Source: an uncultured Bacteroides sp.
GTDB lineage: Bacteria > Bacteroidota > Bacteroidia > Bacteroidales > UBA932
DNA length: 64,000 nucleotides
NCBI GenBank assembly: GCA_900546925.1
Contig: UREV01000006.1
Coordinates: 1-64,000 of the forward strand
Direction: 5' to 3'
The position numbers and the translations under genes are program-made. Positions 43,974 through 52,704 of this stretch are shown here, in pieces (position 1 is the first letter of the stretch; each line of letters starts with the position of its first letter). The notes under the pieces were generated by a model. It did no database searches. It was not told the DNA's origin and saw only the letters and a program-made list of their open reading frames with translations.

Positions 43974-45266
43974 TTACTTAATCACTGACTCGTATACATT
44001 CTTAATCTTCGCAGCAGCGTTGTTCCACTTCAGGGTGTTAACCTCGTCATAACCATATTTCGAAGCGAACTCAGAAAGCGCAGGATATTTCAAAAGCGCA
44101 TAAATCTGATCCGCCATGGCGTCCACATCCCAGAAGTCCACCTTAAACGCATATTTGAGGACCTCAGCGGCTCCGGACTGTCTGGAAATCACTGAAGGCA
44201 CTCCCGTACGCATAGCCTCAAGCGGTGAAATACCGAATGGCTCTGAAACTGAAGGCATCACGTAAACGTCTGACAATGCGAACATTTTCTGGACTTCGCT
44301 TCCACGCAGGAAGCCTGTGAAATGAAATCTGTCTGAAATTCCGAGACGTGCGACCTGACGGATAGATCTGTTCATCATATCACCGCTGCCGGCCATCACG
44401 AAACGGACATTGTCACATCTTTTCAGAACTTTGGCAGCAGCCTCGATGAAGTACTCCGGTCCTTTCTGGAAGGTGATTCGTCCGAGGAAGGTAACGACTT
44501 TATCTTTCACTCCGCGCTCTACCTTTATATCATTCCTTCCGCTGAAATCCACGGCATTATGTACCGTCACCACTTTAGCAGGATCTATTCCGTATTTGGT
44601 AATGACGATATTCCTAGTCAAGTCGCTGACAGTGATTACTTTATCAGCAGCTTCCATTCCGCGTTTCTCGATTTCATAGACGCGTGTATCTATGTTCTGG
44701 TCACTGCTTCGGTCGAACGATGTAGCATGCACATGAACGACAAGCGGCTTTCCGGAAAGTCTTTTAGCCGCGATTCCGGCCATGTATGTAAGCCAGTCAT
44801 GGGCATGAATCACATCGAATTTCCCTTTTCTGGTCATGGCGATGGTTCCGCCTACCATGGCATAACGGGCCACTTCCTCCATAAGGTTGGAGCCGTATTT
44901 CCCTGAGAACTTGTAAGTATGTCCGTATTGCACGGAGAAATCCTTTACCTGTCTCTTTCTTTCAGCTTCCACGAGGTCATGAAATTCCTGAGGGTCCAGG
45001 TAAGGCACCATATTGGTTCCGATATGCACGAACTGGACTTTATCTAAGAACTCGTCCACGTTCATGGTATCCGTCATCTCGACCGGGACCTCGCTGGCAT
45101 TGACAATATCAGCTACTTTTTCCTCATCTCCGCTGGCCGAAGGCATGACGAAAATCGTCTCAACTCCGTTGTAAGCCAGTCCTTTCACGATTCCATAACA
45201 GGCTGTTCCCAAACCTCCGGCAATATGAGGAGGGAACTCCCATCCAAACATCAGCACTTTCATCAT
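43974..45266 (-). CDS. GT4-family glycosyltransferase, probable glycogen synthase
   Basis: 430 residues. The N-terminus (FGWEFPPHIAGGLGTACYG) is typical of GT4/GT5 synthases that bind a nucleotide sugar, and the C-terminal Rossmann half holds GRITFQKGPEYFIEA and the E-x7-E motif in SEPFGISPLEAM near 345. In Bacteroidales this gene lies beside GH57 and is annotated as a glycogen synthase-like enzyme or as a maltosyl/glucosyltransferase working with the GH57 enzyme; acceptor and donor are not determinable here. It starts inside the stop of the debranching-enzyme gene (ATGATGA), indicating translational coupling. Confidence 0.88.
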   Translation of the reverse strand: MMKVLMFGWEFPPHIAGGLGTACYGIVKGLAYNGVETIFVMPSASGDEEKVADIVNASEVPVEMTDTMNVDEFLDKVQFVHIGTNMVPYLDPQEFHDLVEAERKRQVKDFSVQYGHTYKFSGKYGSNLMEEVARYAMVGGTIAMTRKGKFDVIHAHDWLTYMAGIAAKRLSGKPLVVHVHATSFDRSSDQNIDTRVYEIEKRGMEAADKVITVSDLTRNIVITKYGIDPAKVVTVHNAVDFSGRNDIKVERGVKDKVVTFLGRITFQKGPEYFIEAAAKVLKRCDNVRFVMAGSGDMMNRSIRQVARLGISDRFHFTGFLRGSEVQKMFALSDVYVMPSVSEPFGISPLEAMRTGVPSVISRQSGAAEVLKYAFKVDFWDVDAMADQIYALLKYPALSEFASKYGYDEVNTLKWNNAAAKIKNVYESVIK

Positions 45267-47209
45267 TTGTCCTCCTTATATTTGTTTATCAGGTTCTCGA
45301 CATATAGTAAAGCTGCAGTGCTCATAGCCGATGATATGGCACCATGCGGCTCGTGAGGAGGGTCTCCGTCGTAGAGTTCAGAGAATGCCCCGACACCATG
45401 CTTGTTAAGATCGGCATAGAAGCCTTCTATCAGTTCCTCAGCCCTTTGACAGAACGCAGCGCCGTGCATCCTGAACTTCATCAGGCAGTATGGAAGCAAC
45501 AATGCCGGCCATGCACATCCCTGATGGTAAGCCAGGTCTCTTTCTCTCTGAGTTCCTTCATAGACACCTTTATATTTGACATCCCTCGGTGACAGGGTAC
45601 GGATTCCTCTGGAGGTCACCAGTTCCCTGTCCACGACATGCATCAGTCTTCCGACCACAAGGTCATCTACAGGCAGATGGAATACTACCATAGCGAACAA
45701 CTGATTCGGGCGGACATCGGCATTCTGACCATTATTATCCACATAATCAGCAAGATATCCCTTATCAGGCATCCAGAAAGTCTTCTGGAAATTCTCCCTT
45801 ACAAGATCTCTTACAGGACTCCATTTAGCGACAAACTCTTTATCCGTGCCGTATCTCTCCTCCATTTCGATGGCGAAGCAGAGGATATCATACCAGAATG
45901 CGTTCGTCTCGACCTGATATCCTGCACGCTCTGTCACCGGATTCCCGTCTATGTATGCGTTCATCCAGGTCAATGCCGTCCTGTCTTTCTGCGCCCACAG
46001 AAGCCCGTTAGGCTGGAGAGAAATCTCCTGCCTGTGGCCTGGAGCATAACTCTCGATGACACGTTTCACGACATCACCATATTTCTTCCAGACTTTCTCC
46101 CCTGATGCACCGGCCGCGATATATTCCTGAAGAGCAATCCCTATCAGAAGCGGAGCCTCCACCTGAGTGGTCTTAGAGAAGAAACGAGTCTCGTTATCTT
46201 TTATAAGGTTATCCAGGATTTCTTCGAAGTCCGAGAACCTTCCAGTAGCCAGCGTCAGACCTGGAAGCGAGTAAAGAGTCTCACGCAAGAGACCGGTATA
46301 AAGCCATGAGAATCCGGCAGTTATACGTTTAGCTCCGTTTCTGTCACGGATAAGAAGATCAGCACAATGTACAAGCTGGTCATGGAAACTGCCGATTTCC
46401 TTCATTCCCTTGAGGACGGAGTTGAACTTCCTGGTAATCATCTTGGAGTTCACATCTTCGACTGAGGCTGAAAGAATTACAGAATCACCCTCTTTCATGT
46501 CCACGACGAATGTTCCCGGCATAAACAGGTCTTCTTTACACTCGAAACCTCGTCTCGCTTCGTCGGAATATGTAATCCCGTTATACCAGCAAGGAGATGG
46601 CTTATAGTCAAATCTGGACTTGCTGAGCTGAAGGTTCAGGTCAGGGAATCCTTCATACATATTAAAAGCCACACCGTCCTGAATCTCGGAATAATCTGTC
46701 CTGGCCTCCTGATTCTGCCTCGTAAGGCTATGAATGCTCCTGAAAGCAAGGAATGGTTTCAGCAAGAGCGACAGCTTAGCCGGAGATTTTTTCAGTTCAT
46801 AACGAATCATGACCTGGTCCTTGTCCGGGACAAGCATGATACTTTTCGTAAAATCCACTTCTCCTACCTTGTAATCGATGACAGGGATAGGATCTGCCTG
46901 GAAATCAACAATATACTTATGGCCGCGAGGCTCATAGATGTCACCGTAGCAATGAATGCCCAAGTTGAACTGCTTTCCGTTCACGACCAGACTTTCATCC
47001 ACTGAAGACAAGAGCATATACTTGTCGCCTCCGAAGTTGTCCACAGGGACGCCAAGCAGCCCATGGTAACGCCTCGTGTTGCAAGTCACGATAGAGGTGT
47101 TACAATAAGCGCCTGTCTTATTCGCACAAATGATTTCTCGTTTGAGCGAATAGGACAAGTTTACGAGCTCAGCCTTGTTGAATTTCAAAAATGCCATATC
47201 GAACTCCAT
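45263..47209 (-). CDS. Glycogen debranching enzyme (GH133-like amylo-alpha-1,6-glucosidase)
   Basis: 648 residues. The N-terminal domain has the family signature YCNTSIVTCNTRRYHGLLG near 38, and the C-terminal (alpha/alpha)6 domain starts near 290 with AGFSWLYTGLLRETLYSLPG. In most relatives the latter is written with W-G-R-D-T; here it reads L-L-R-E-T, an Asp-to-Glu change at a position thought to be catalytic. The late region (YHQGCAWPALLLPYCLMKF) is normal. The start at 47209 overlaps the glgB stop as TAATG; a second ATG at 47197 is possible. Removes alpha-1,6 branches left by the phosphorylase. Confidence 0.9.
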   Translation of the reverse strand: MEFDMAFLKFNKAELVNLSYSLKREIICANKTGAYCNTSIVTCNTRRYHGLLGVPVDNFGGDKYMLLSSVDESLVVNGKQFNLGIHCYGDIYEPRGHKYIVDFQADPIPVIDYKVGEVDFTKSIMLVPDKDQVMIRYELKKSPAKLSLLLKPFLAFRSIHSLTRQNQEARTDYSEIQDGVAFNMYEGFPDLNLQLSKSRFDYKPSPCWYNGITYSDEARRGFECKEDLFMPGTFVVDMKEGDSVILSASVEDVNSKMITRKFNSVLKGMKEIGSFHDQLVHCADLLIRDRNGAKRITAGFSWLYTGLLRETLYSLPGLTLATGRFSDFEEILDNLIKDNETRFFSKTTQVEAPLLIGIALQEYIAAGASGEKVWKKYGDVVKRVIESYAPGHRQEISLQPNGLLWAQKDRTALTWMNAYIDGNPVTERAGYQVETNAFWYDILCFAIEMEERYGTDKEFVAKWSPVRDLVRENFQKTFWMPDKGYLADYVDNNGQNADVRPNQLFAMVVFHLPVDDLVVGRLMHVVDRELVTSRGIRTLSPRDVKYKGVYEGTQRERDLAYHQGCAWPALLLPYCLMKFRMHGAAFCQRAEELIEGFYADLNKHGVGAFSELYDGDPPHEPHGAISSAMSTAALLYVENLINKYKEDK

Positions 47210-49188
47210 TAATTATTAGTTTTCGCATTAGTTTTACGGAAGACCAGCGCACAACGGCTCGTCAAGTATGCAGTCAACTTGCCGTCTGATTTATGCAATT
47301 CACCTTCCTTAAGTCTTTCGAATCCGTCATAACGCTTCTCATCGGAATCCAACTCTAATTTCCACTCCCCTGCAGGGGCATCGAAAGCATATCCGAAGAA
47401 CGATTCTGACGGATTGAAATCGAATGCAAATATAAAATTTTTACGCCTGAATATCAAGACTTTTTTCTCTTCATCAGCCACTATCAGTTCAGGTTTGGAA
47501 TCCAGCAGATTTTCCTCTCTGAACAGGTGAATCATGTCAGAATCGAAGTTCATCAGATACTTGTAGCGCAGATAATCCGGTTTGCAGAGCGACCACTGGC
47601 GTCTTGCATATTTATACGACCAGCCGTTTCCTTCACGCGGAAAATCTATCCATTCAGGATGCCCGAATTCATTTCCCATGAAAGTCAGATAGCCGTCGCC
47701 TGCCGTGGCCAATGTCACCAGGCGAATCATTTTATGAAGGGCGATTCCCCTGTCGACTACGAGATTTTTCGAATCCATGTTCATGGATGTGTACATCTCT
47801 TTGTCTATCAATCTGAAGATAAGGGTCTTGTCTCCTACCAACGCCTGATCGTGACATTCGGCATAACTGATGGTTTTCTCGTCAGACCTTTTGTTGGTCA
47901 GTTCCCACCATATTTCTCCCATGCTCCACTGTTCATCGGTCTTTTCTTTAATCCACTTGATCCAGTGGTCAGCGATTCCCATGGCCATACGGAAGTCAAA
48001 TCCAAGTCCACCGGCCTCGAACGGTGCCGCGAGTCCTGCCATACCGCTCATATCTTCAGCTATCGTAATCGCGTCAGGATTAATCTCTTTCACGAGCATG
48101 GCAGCGAGCGCAAGATAAGTCACGGCATTCTCGTCCACCCCGGCATTGAAATAATTATCATATCCGACGAAGTCCTTGCCGAGCCCGTGGTCCCAATACA
48201 GCATGCTGGTCACTCCATCGAAGCGGAAGCCGTCGAGGTGATACTCCTGCATCCAGAATTTGCAGTTAGACAGCAGGAAATATTTGGTCTCGTTCTTTCC
48301 GTAATCGAAGCATCTGGACCCCCATGCAGGATGGTGTCCCTGAGGTCCGCTGTAGAAATACAGGTCATCGCGACCATCGAAAAGACCAAGTCCTTCTGCC
48401 TCATTATCAACGCTATGCGAATGGACAATATCCATCACTACCGCGATTCCCATTCCATGTGCATCATCCACGAGATGCTTGAACTCTTCCGGAGTTCCGA
48501 AGCGCGATGACAGGGCATAGAAGTTCGATACCTGGTATCCGAAAGAGCCGTAATAGGGATGTTCCTGGAGAGCCATCACCTGGATAGTATCATAACCCAG
48601 AGCATGGACATGCGGAAGAACATTGACCCTAAACTCTTCGAAAGTGGCGACTTTTTCCTCTTCGGAGCTCATGCCGATATGACACTCATAGATGAGCGGG
48701 TGCGGGCGCGGTCCCGGGCCTTCATTTTTCCAGACATATGGCACAGCCGGATCCCAAACTTGCGCGCTAAACACCTTGGTAACAGGATCTTGCACGACTC
48801 TCCTCACGTAGGACGGGAGCCTTTCGCCACCGCCGCCTGGCCATTCTATGAACAGTTTGTAGAGCTCCCCGTGGTGGAGGAACATTTCCGGAAGTTTGAT
48901 TTCCCAGTTTCCCGAACCGGTCGGCGAGAGCGCATAGGCGGACGTCCTTTTCCAGTTGTTGAATTCACCGATGAGGTAGATTCTGTTCGCATGCGGCGCC
49001 CATTCACGAAATACCCAACCGCCGTCATCAGTCCTGTGCAATCCATAATAGAGGTGATTGTTAAGGCCCTCAGACAGAGACCCGTCGACCGAAAACTGGT
49101 CACGGGCATCCATTATCCTTTTATGTCGGGCTTCTATCGCCTCTTCAAATGGCTCCAGATACGGATCCATTTCGTATATCTTCTTCAT
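47209..49188 (-). CDS. glgB: 1,4-alpha-glucan branching enzyme
   Basis: About 659 residues from the ATG at 49188 (an in-frame TTG lies 9 nt earlier). An N-terminal CBM48 domain (GGWVFREWAPHANRIYLIG) precedes the GH13 barrel. The nucleophile Asp is in DGFRFDGVTSML (near 321), the acid Glu in ITIAEDMSGM (near 378) and the third carboxylate in YAECHDQALVG. The layout is of the eukaryote-like type (LVGDKT, LTFMGNEFGHPEWIDFPREGN). Creates alpha-1,6 branches in glycogen. Its start lies just past the xseB stop, so exonuclease VII and glycogen genes are in the same transcript. Confidence 0.96.
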   Translation of the reverse strand: MKKIYEMDPYLEPFEEAIEARHKRIMDARDQFSVDGSLSEGLNNHLYYGLHRTDDGGWVFREWAPHANRIYLIGEFNNWKRTSAYALSPTGSGNWEIKLPEMFLHHGELYKLFIEWPGGGGERLPSYVRRVVQDPVTKVFSAQVWDPAVPYVWKNEGPGPRPHPLIYECHIGMSSEEEKVATFEEFRVNVLPHVHALGYDTIQVMALQEHPYYGSFGYQVSNFYALSSRFGTPEEFKHLVDDAHGMGIAVVMDIVHSHSVDNEAEGLGLFDGRDDLYFYSGPQGHHPAWGSRCFDYGKNETKYFLLSNCKFWMQEYHLDGFRFDGVTSMLYWDHGLGKDFVGYDNYFNAGVDENAVTYLALAAMLVKEINPDAITIAEDMSGMAGLAAPFEAGGLGFDFRMAMGIADHWIKWIKEKTDEQWSMGEIWWELTNKRSDEKTISYAECHDQALVGDKTLIFRLIDKEMYTSMNMDSKNLVVDRGIALHKMIRLVTLATAGDGYLTFMGNEFGHPEWIDFPREGNGWSYKYARRQWSLCKPDYLRYKYLMNFDSDMIHLFREENLLDSKPELIVADEEKKVLIFRRKNFIFAFDFNPSESFFGYAFDAPAGEWKLELDSDEKRYDGFERLKEGELHKSDGKLTAYLTSRCALVFRKTNAKTNN

Positions 49189-49193
49189 AATTC

Positions 49194-49379
49194 TCAAATA
49201 TTGTCTATCCCGTCTGCTTTGTCCCTGACAGACCTGAGGTATGTCCTACATGATGATATAAGTTCCTTCGCACGTTTCACGTACTTGTCTATATCATCGA
49301 TACTTGTGGCAGGGTCTTCCACCTCCGCAGCTATCTTTTCCAACTCAGCCACGGCTTTCCCGTAATCAACTTTTTCCAT
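49194..49379 (-). CDS. xseB: Exonuclease VII small subunit
   Basis: 61 residues, all helical (VAELEKIAAEVEDPATSID near the start), of the XseB type that clamps the large subunit. It starts 2 nt after the xseA stop. Length is normal (E. coli 80, Bacteroidota usually 60-70). Confidence 0.92.
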   Translation of the reverse strand: MEKVDYGKAVAELEKIAAEVEDPATSIDDIDKYVKRAKELISSCRTYLRSVRDKADGIDNI

Positions 49380-49380
49380 G

Positions 49381-50490
49381 TTACTTTCTGTTTTTTACTT
49401 CACAACCGAGCGTTCCGTCGGAAAACATGACCGAAATATCATCTCCGGCACACACTCCCGCCGATTTTTTCATCACGACACCTTTTTTATCCAAGACGAG
49501 GGCGTAACCACGCGCAAGGACTGTCCGCGGATCTGCCGATGAAATCCTGGCCTCCAGCACATCCAGTTTCGAGTTCATCGAATATATCTTGTTCAGGAAT
49601 GCGGTCTTAAGTCGTGTCCCGAACGATGCAATCCTCTGGTCTTCATCCATATAGATATCCAGGAACACGTCCGCAAGCGCCGTCGGGGTCTTCACGTACC
49701 GCCATGCCACCATGTCGCAGACGTGGAAATCCCTGTCGTGCCCCACCGCTGTCAACACCGGAACCGGACATTTGGCTATCGCCGCCGCCACTTCGTATTC
49801 GTCGAAGCACGCAAGATCCAGTTTCGCACCTCCGCCCCTGAGAACCAGGACCGCATCATACGGCACCTCCGAAGCCTCCGCCGCCAGAATCGCATCCGCG
49901 ATAGAGGAAGGCGCGCCCGCTCCCTGCATGATGGCCGGAATCAGATCCGTGTGAAAGACGAACCCGTAATCGTTCTCGTGCAGATGCCGCATAAAATCGC
50001 CGTATCCCGCCGCGTCCGGAGCCGAAACCACCGCCAACCTGTATGGCAAGTCGGTTAAGGTCAATGTCTTCTGACGTTCGAGGAGGCCTTCTGCAGCCAG
50101 TCTCGCTATAGTTTCTTGTTTTGCACGTTCCTTATCCCCTAATGTATAACCGGGATCGATATCATCGATAATCAGCGACAGTCCATATAGCTGACTGAAA
50201 TTCACTTGTACCTGGACCAGGACATTGATCCCCTCCTGAAGAGGTATGCCGGCAACTGATTCGAAATAAGGTGCGAGAAAGCGGAACTTGGAACTCCATA
50301 TAATGGCAGAAGCTTTCGCCAAAAGTCCGGATGGTCCTGACTGGGAAAGCTCCATATAACAATGTCCACCGGCACGCGCCTTTATCGCGCTTACTTCAGC
50401 ATTGACCCAAACCTTTCCGGGAAACGTCCCCTCCACGGCATTTTTCAGCCTCGTCTGCAAGGTGTATAAATCTGTGGCAGATTTCTCCAT
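49381..50490 (-). CDS. xseA: Exonuclease VII large subunit
   Basis: About 369 residues. The ATG at 50490 is preferred to the one 15 nt upstream because GGAGGAGG lies 6 nt before it and would be inside the coding region otherwise. An OB-fold domain (FPGKVWVNAEVSAIKARAGGHCYMEL) precedes the catalytic domain (ALVLRGGGAKLDLACFDEYEVAAAI, near 220, and TAVGHDRDFHVCDMVAW). The protein is clearly shorter than the 456 residues of E. coli; the long helical middle and tail are trimmed, as seen in Bacteroidota. Degrades single-stranded DNA from both ends. First gene of the run leading into glycogen metabolism. Confidence 0.93.
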   Translation of the reverse strand: MEKSATDLYTLQTRLKNAVEGTFPGKVWVNAEVSAIKARAGGHCYMELSQSGPSGLLAKASAIIWSSKFRFLAPYFESVAGIPLQEGINVLVQVQVNFSQLYGLSLIIDDIDPGYTLGDKERAKQETIARLAAEGLLERQKTLTLTDLPYRLAVVSAPDAAGYGDFMRHLHENDYGFVFHTDLIPAIMQGAGAPSSIADAILAAEASEVPYDAVLVLRGGGAKLDLACFDEYEVAAAIAKCPVPVLTAVGHDRDFHVCDMVAWRYVKTPTALADVFLDIYMDEDQRIASFGTRLKTAFLNKIYSMNSKLDVLEARISSADPRTVLARGYALVLDKKGVVMKKSAGVCAGDDISVMFSDGTLGCEVKNRK

Positions 50491-50538
50491 AATATCCTCC
50501 TCCATTAAATCTTTCCGTTATTAGTCGTTGGCCTATTC

Positions 50539-50570
50539 GCAAATATAAAATTTTTACTATCTTTGCGCAA
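50539..50570 (-). promoter_or_regulatory. Promoter of the xseA-glgB operon
   Basis: On the minus strand TTG (50568-50570), 20 nt and TATATTTGC (50539-50547) fit the consensus, about 50 nt before the xseA start. Confidence 0.65.
50558..50566 (+). promoter_or_regulatory. -7 element for engB-prs
   Basis: TATCTTTGC fits TAnnTTTGC and lies 40 nt before the start at 50606, overlapping the divergent xseA promoter. Confidence 0.6.
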
Positions 50571-50605
50571 GTTTTTTAAAAGAAACGTAACTTTTTTCTT
50601 AAAAG

Positions 50606-51220
50606 ATGAAAATCTCTCAGGCAATATTTGCTGGTAGTAGCACTAGGACGGCGCAGAAACCGTCCCGGAAGCTGCCCGAGTTCGCTTTTATCGGCAGGTC
50701 CAACGTAGGAAAGTCTTCACTTATAAACATGCTTTGCGGAAACCGTAAGCTGGCCATGACTTCAGGAACGCCCGGTAAAACTAAGTTAGTCAATCATTTC
50801 AAGATAAATGACAGTTGGTATCTCGTGGATCTCCCGGGATATGGATTTGCCAAGCTTCCGGATAAGGAACGCGCTAAAATCACTGAGGTCATCAGTGACT
50901 ACTTGAACCATTCAGAAGAAATGAAGCTTCTTTTCGTACTGATAGACATCAGGCACGATATCGGGAAGCTCGATATGGATTTCCTCAACGAGATGGGCGA
51001 GAACAACATACCTTTCGCAATCATTTTCACAAAAGGAGACAAACTGAGTGCAGCTGCAAGAACAAGACAGATAGAGAAAGACAAGGAGCAGCTTTCCGAA
51101 TTTTGGGAAGAACTGCCGTTGAGTTTCATAAGTTCAGCGGAGACGGGACTCGGAAGGGATGAAATTCTTGACTACATCGAAACCGTATTGGACGACGCCA
51201 CGGAAAAGAAAAAGGATTAA
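50606..51220 (+). CDS. engB: Ribosome biogenesis GTPase EngB/YsxC
   Basis: 204 residues. The GTPase motifs are GRSNVGKSSLIN (G1, near 33), GTPGKTK (G2), DLPGYGFAK (G3), TKGDKL (G4) and ISSAETG (G5). Essential for 50S assembly. It lies 17 nt before prs on the plus strand; a similar pairing is seen in Bacteroidales. Normal length. Confidence 0.96.
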   Translation: MKISQAIFAGSSTRTAQKPSRKLPEFAFIGRSNVGKSSLINMLCGNRKLAMTSGTPGKTKLVNHFKINDSWYLVDLPGYGFAKLPDKERAKITEVISDYLNHSEEMKLLFVLIDIRHDIGKLDMDFLNEMGENNIPFAIIFTKGDKLSAAARTRQIEKDKEQLSEFWEELPLSFISSAETGLGRDEILDYIETVLDDATEKKKD

Positions 51221-51237
51221 ACCCATATAAAATCATC

Positions 51238-52215
51238 ATGAACACAGAACATAAAATGGAATTGTTTGCCTGCAGGGCCTCGAAGGACTTTGCGGTGAAA
51301 GTTGTCGATGCCCTCAACGCCATCCGCAAGCCTGGTGAAGAGGAAGTTCACCTCGGAAACTCTGAAGTCACTTCTTTCAGTGACGGAGAGTTCCAGCCTG
51401 CATTCGTAGAGAGTGTCAGGGGCGCTACCGTATTTATTCTCCAGTCCACATTTCCTCCTGCAGAGAACCTGATGGAACTTTTGCTCACCATCGATGCAGC
51501 CAAGAGAGCTTCTGCATACAAAGTAATCGCAGTTATGCCTTACTTCGGATGGGCAAGACAGGACAGAAAGGACAAACCGAGAGTTTCTATCGGAGCTAAA
51601 CTCGTGGCAAACCTCCTTTGTGCAGCAGGTGTAGACAGAATCATGACCTGTGACCTTCATGCTGACCAGATTCAGGGATTCTTCGATGTTCCTGTAGACC
51701 ATGTATATGCAAGCAAGGTATTCATCCCTTACCTGAAATCATTGAATATCGAAAATCTCGCAATCGCTGCTCCTGATATGGGTGGTGCCAAGAGGGCAAA
51801 TGCTTATGCAAAGGAACTTGCATGCCCTGTCATCATCTGCCACAAGTCCAGAGAGAGAGCTAACGTGGTAGCATCTATTACAGCTATCGGTGACGTGGAA
51901 GGAAAGAATGTCGTTATCGTGGACGATATGATCGACACAGCAGGAACTCTTACCAAGGCTGCTGACGTTCTTAAGGAGAAAGGTGCTCTCAGCGTACGTG
52001 CATGCGCTACCCACGCTATTCTCTCAGGTCCAGCATACGACAGGATCAACAACTCAAGTCTTTCAGAGGTTTATGTAAGTGACACTATTCCACTTACATC
52101 AGATCCTAACGTGGACAAGAGCAAGATAAAGGTCGTTTCCATGACCGAGACTTTCGCAAGAATTATCCAGAAGGTATGCAACAACGAGCCTATCAGCACT
52201 GAGTTCATCTTCTAA
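51238..52215 (+). CDS. prs: Ribose-phosphate pyrophosphokinase
   Basis: 325 residues. Makes PRPP for purine, pyrimidine, His, Trp and NAD synthesis. The ATP-binding region is ARQDRKDKPRVSIGAKLVANL (near 103) and the PRPP-binding loop VVIVDDMIDTAGTLTKA (near 222). The catalytic flexible loop SRERANVVA is present. The N-terminus (MELFACRASKDFAVKVVDAL) is of the class I type. Normal length. Ends at a strong terminator. Confidence 0.97.
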   Translation: MNTEHKMELFACRASKDFAVKVVDALNAIRKPGEEEVHLGNSEVTSFSDGEFQPAFVESVRGATVFILQSTFPPAENLMELLLTIDAAKRASAYKVIAVMPYFGWARQDRKDKPRVSIGAKLVANLLCAAGVDRIMTCDLHADQIQGFFDVPVDHVYASKVFIPYLKSLNIENLAIAAPDMGGAKRANAYAKELACPVIICHKSRERANVVASITAIGDVEGKNVVIVDDMIDTAGTLTKAADVLKEKGALSVRACATHAILSGPAYDRINNSSLSEVYVSDTIPLTSDPNVDKSKIKVVSMTETFARIIQKVCNNEPISTEFIF

Positions 52216-52228
52216 TTTGTAATATAAT

Positions 52229-52290
52229 TACTGGCCGGACCGGATTTTGGCATATCGCCATATATCGTGGGTTCGGCCAGTATTGTTTTT
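52229..52290 (+). terminator. Terminator after prs
   Basis: TACTGGCCG (52229-52237) pairs with CGGCCAGTA (52274-52282), followed by a T-rich tail TTGTTTTTTTG. Confidence 0.85.
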
Positions 52291-52296
52291 TTGTTG

Positions 52297-52305
52297 TATA
52301 TTTGC
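52297..52305 (+). promoter_or_regulatory. -7 element for the small membrane protein gene
   Basis: TATATTTGC lies 22 nt upstream of the start at 52327, directly behind the prs terminator. The -33 part would fall in the terminator arm and is not recognisable. Confidence 0.5.
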
Positions 52306-52326
52306 AGGATGTAAAAAATCACGGAC

Positions 52327-52638
52327 ATGAAAGTTTTTCTTGCAGCATTGGTACTCATAGGCTTCGGAGTAGCGGGGATGTGTTTCAACATCATTTTCCG
52401 CAAGAACGGCCAGTTCCCCCAGACGGACGTCGGTTCCAACGACAACATGAAGAAGTTGGGCATCAGATGTATGAGGGAAGAAGATGATGAGCGATTCTCC
52501 AAGATGTACAAAGGTGACGGCTCCGGGGCGACTTGTTCCGGAACTTACAGTGCATCCTGCGCAAGCTGTGGTTTGTACCCGCAGGAATTGAAAAGAAAAG
52601 CATCGGAGAAGAACCAAAACGAGGCGAAATCCGAATAA
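52327..52638 (+). CDS. Small single-pass membrane protein with a Cys-rich tail
   Basis: 103 residues. One N-terminal membrane helix (FLAALVLIGFGVAGMCFNIIF), then FRKNGQFPQTDVGSNDNMKKLGI, a phrase recurring in small Bacteroidales membrane proteins of unknown function, then RCMREEDDERF and a Cys cluster (TCSGTYSASCASCGLYP). The four late Cys could hold a metal or form disulfides. Located between prs and der. No enzyme function is evident. Confidence 0.7.
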   Translation: MKVFLAALVLIGFGVAGMCFNIIFRKNGQFPQTDVGSNDNMKKLGIRCMREEDDERFSKMYKGDGSGATCSGTYSASCASCGLYPQELKRKASEKNQNEAKSE

Positions 52639-52704
52639 CATAGAAGCCCGGGATACGGGAAAAACAATCTTCTCGTGAGAGCAGATACTAATTAAATTTT
52701 AAAA

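Noticed and set aside
47527..48510. 327-codon open frame opposite glgB
   Set aside because: The glgB frame carries all GH13 catalytic motifs; the opposite frame has none and no promoter.
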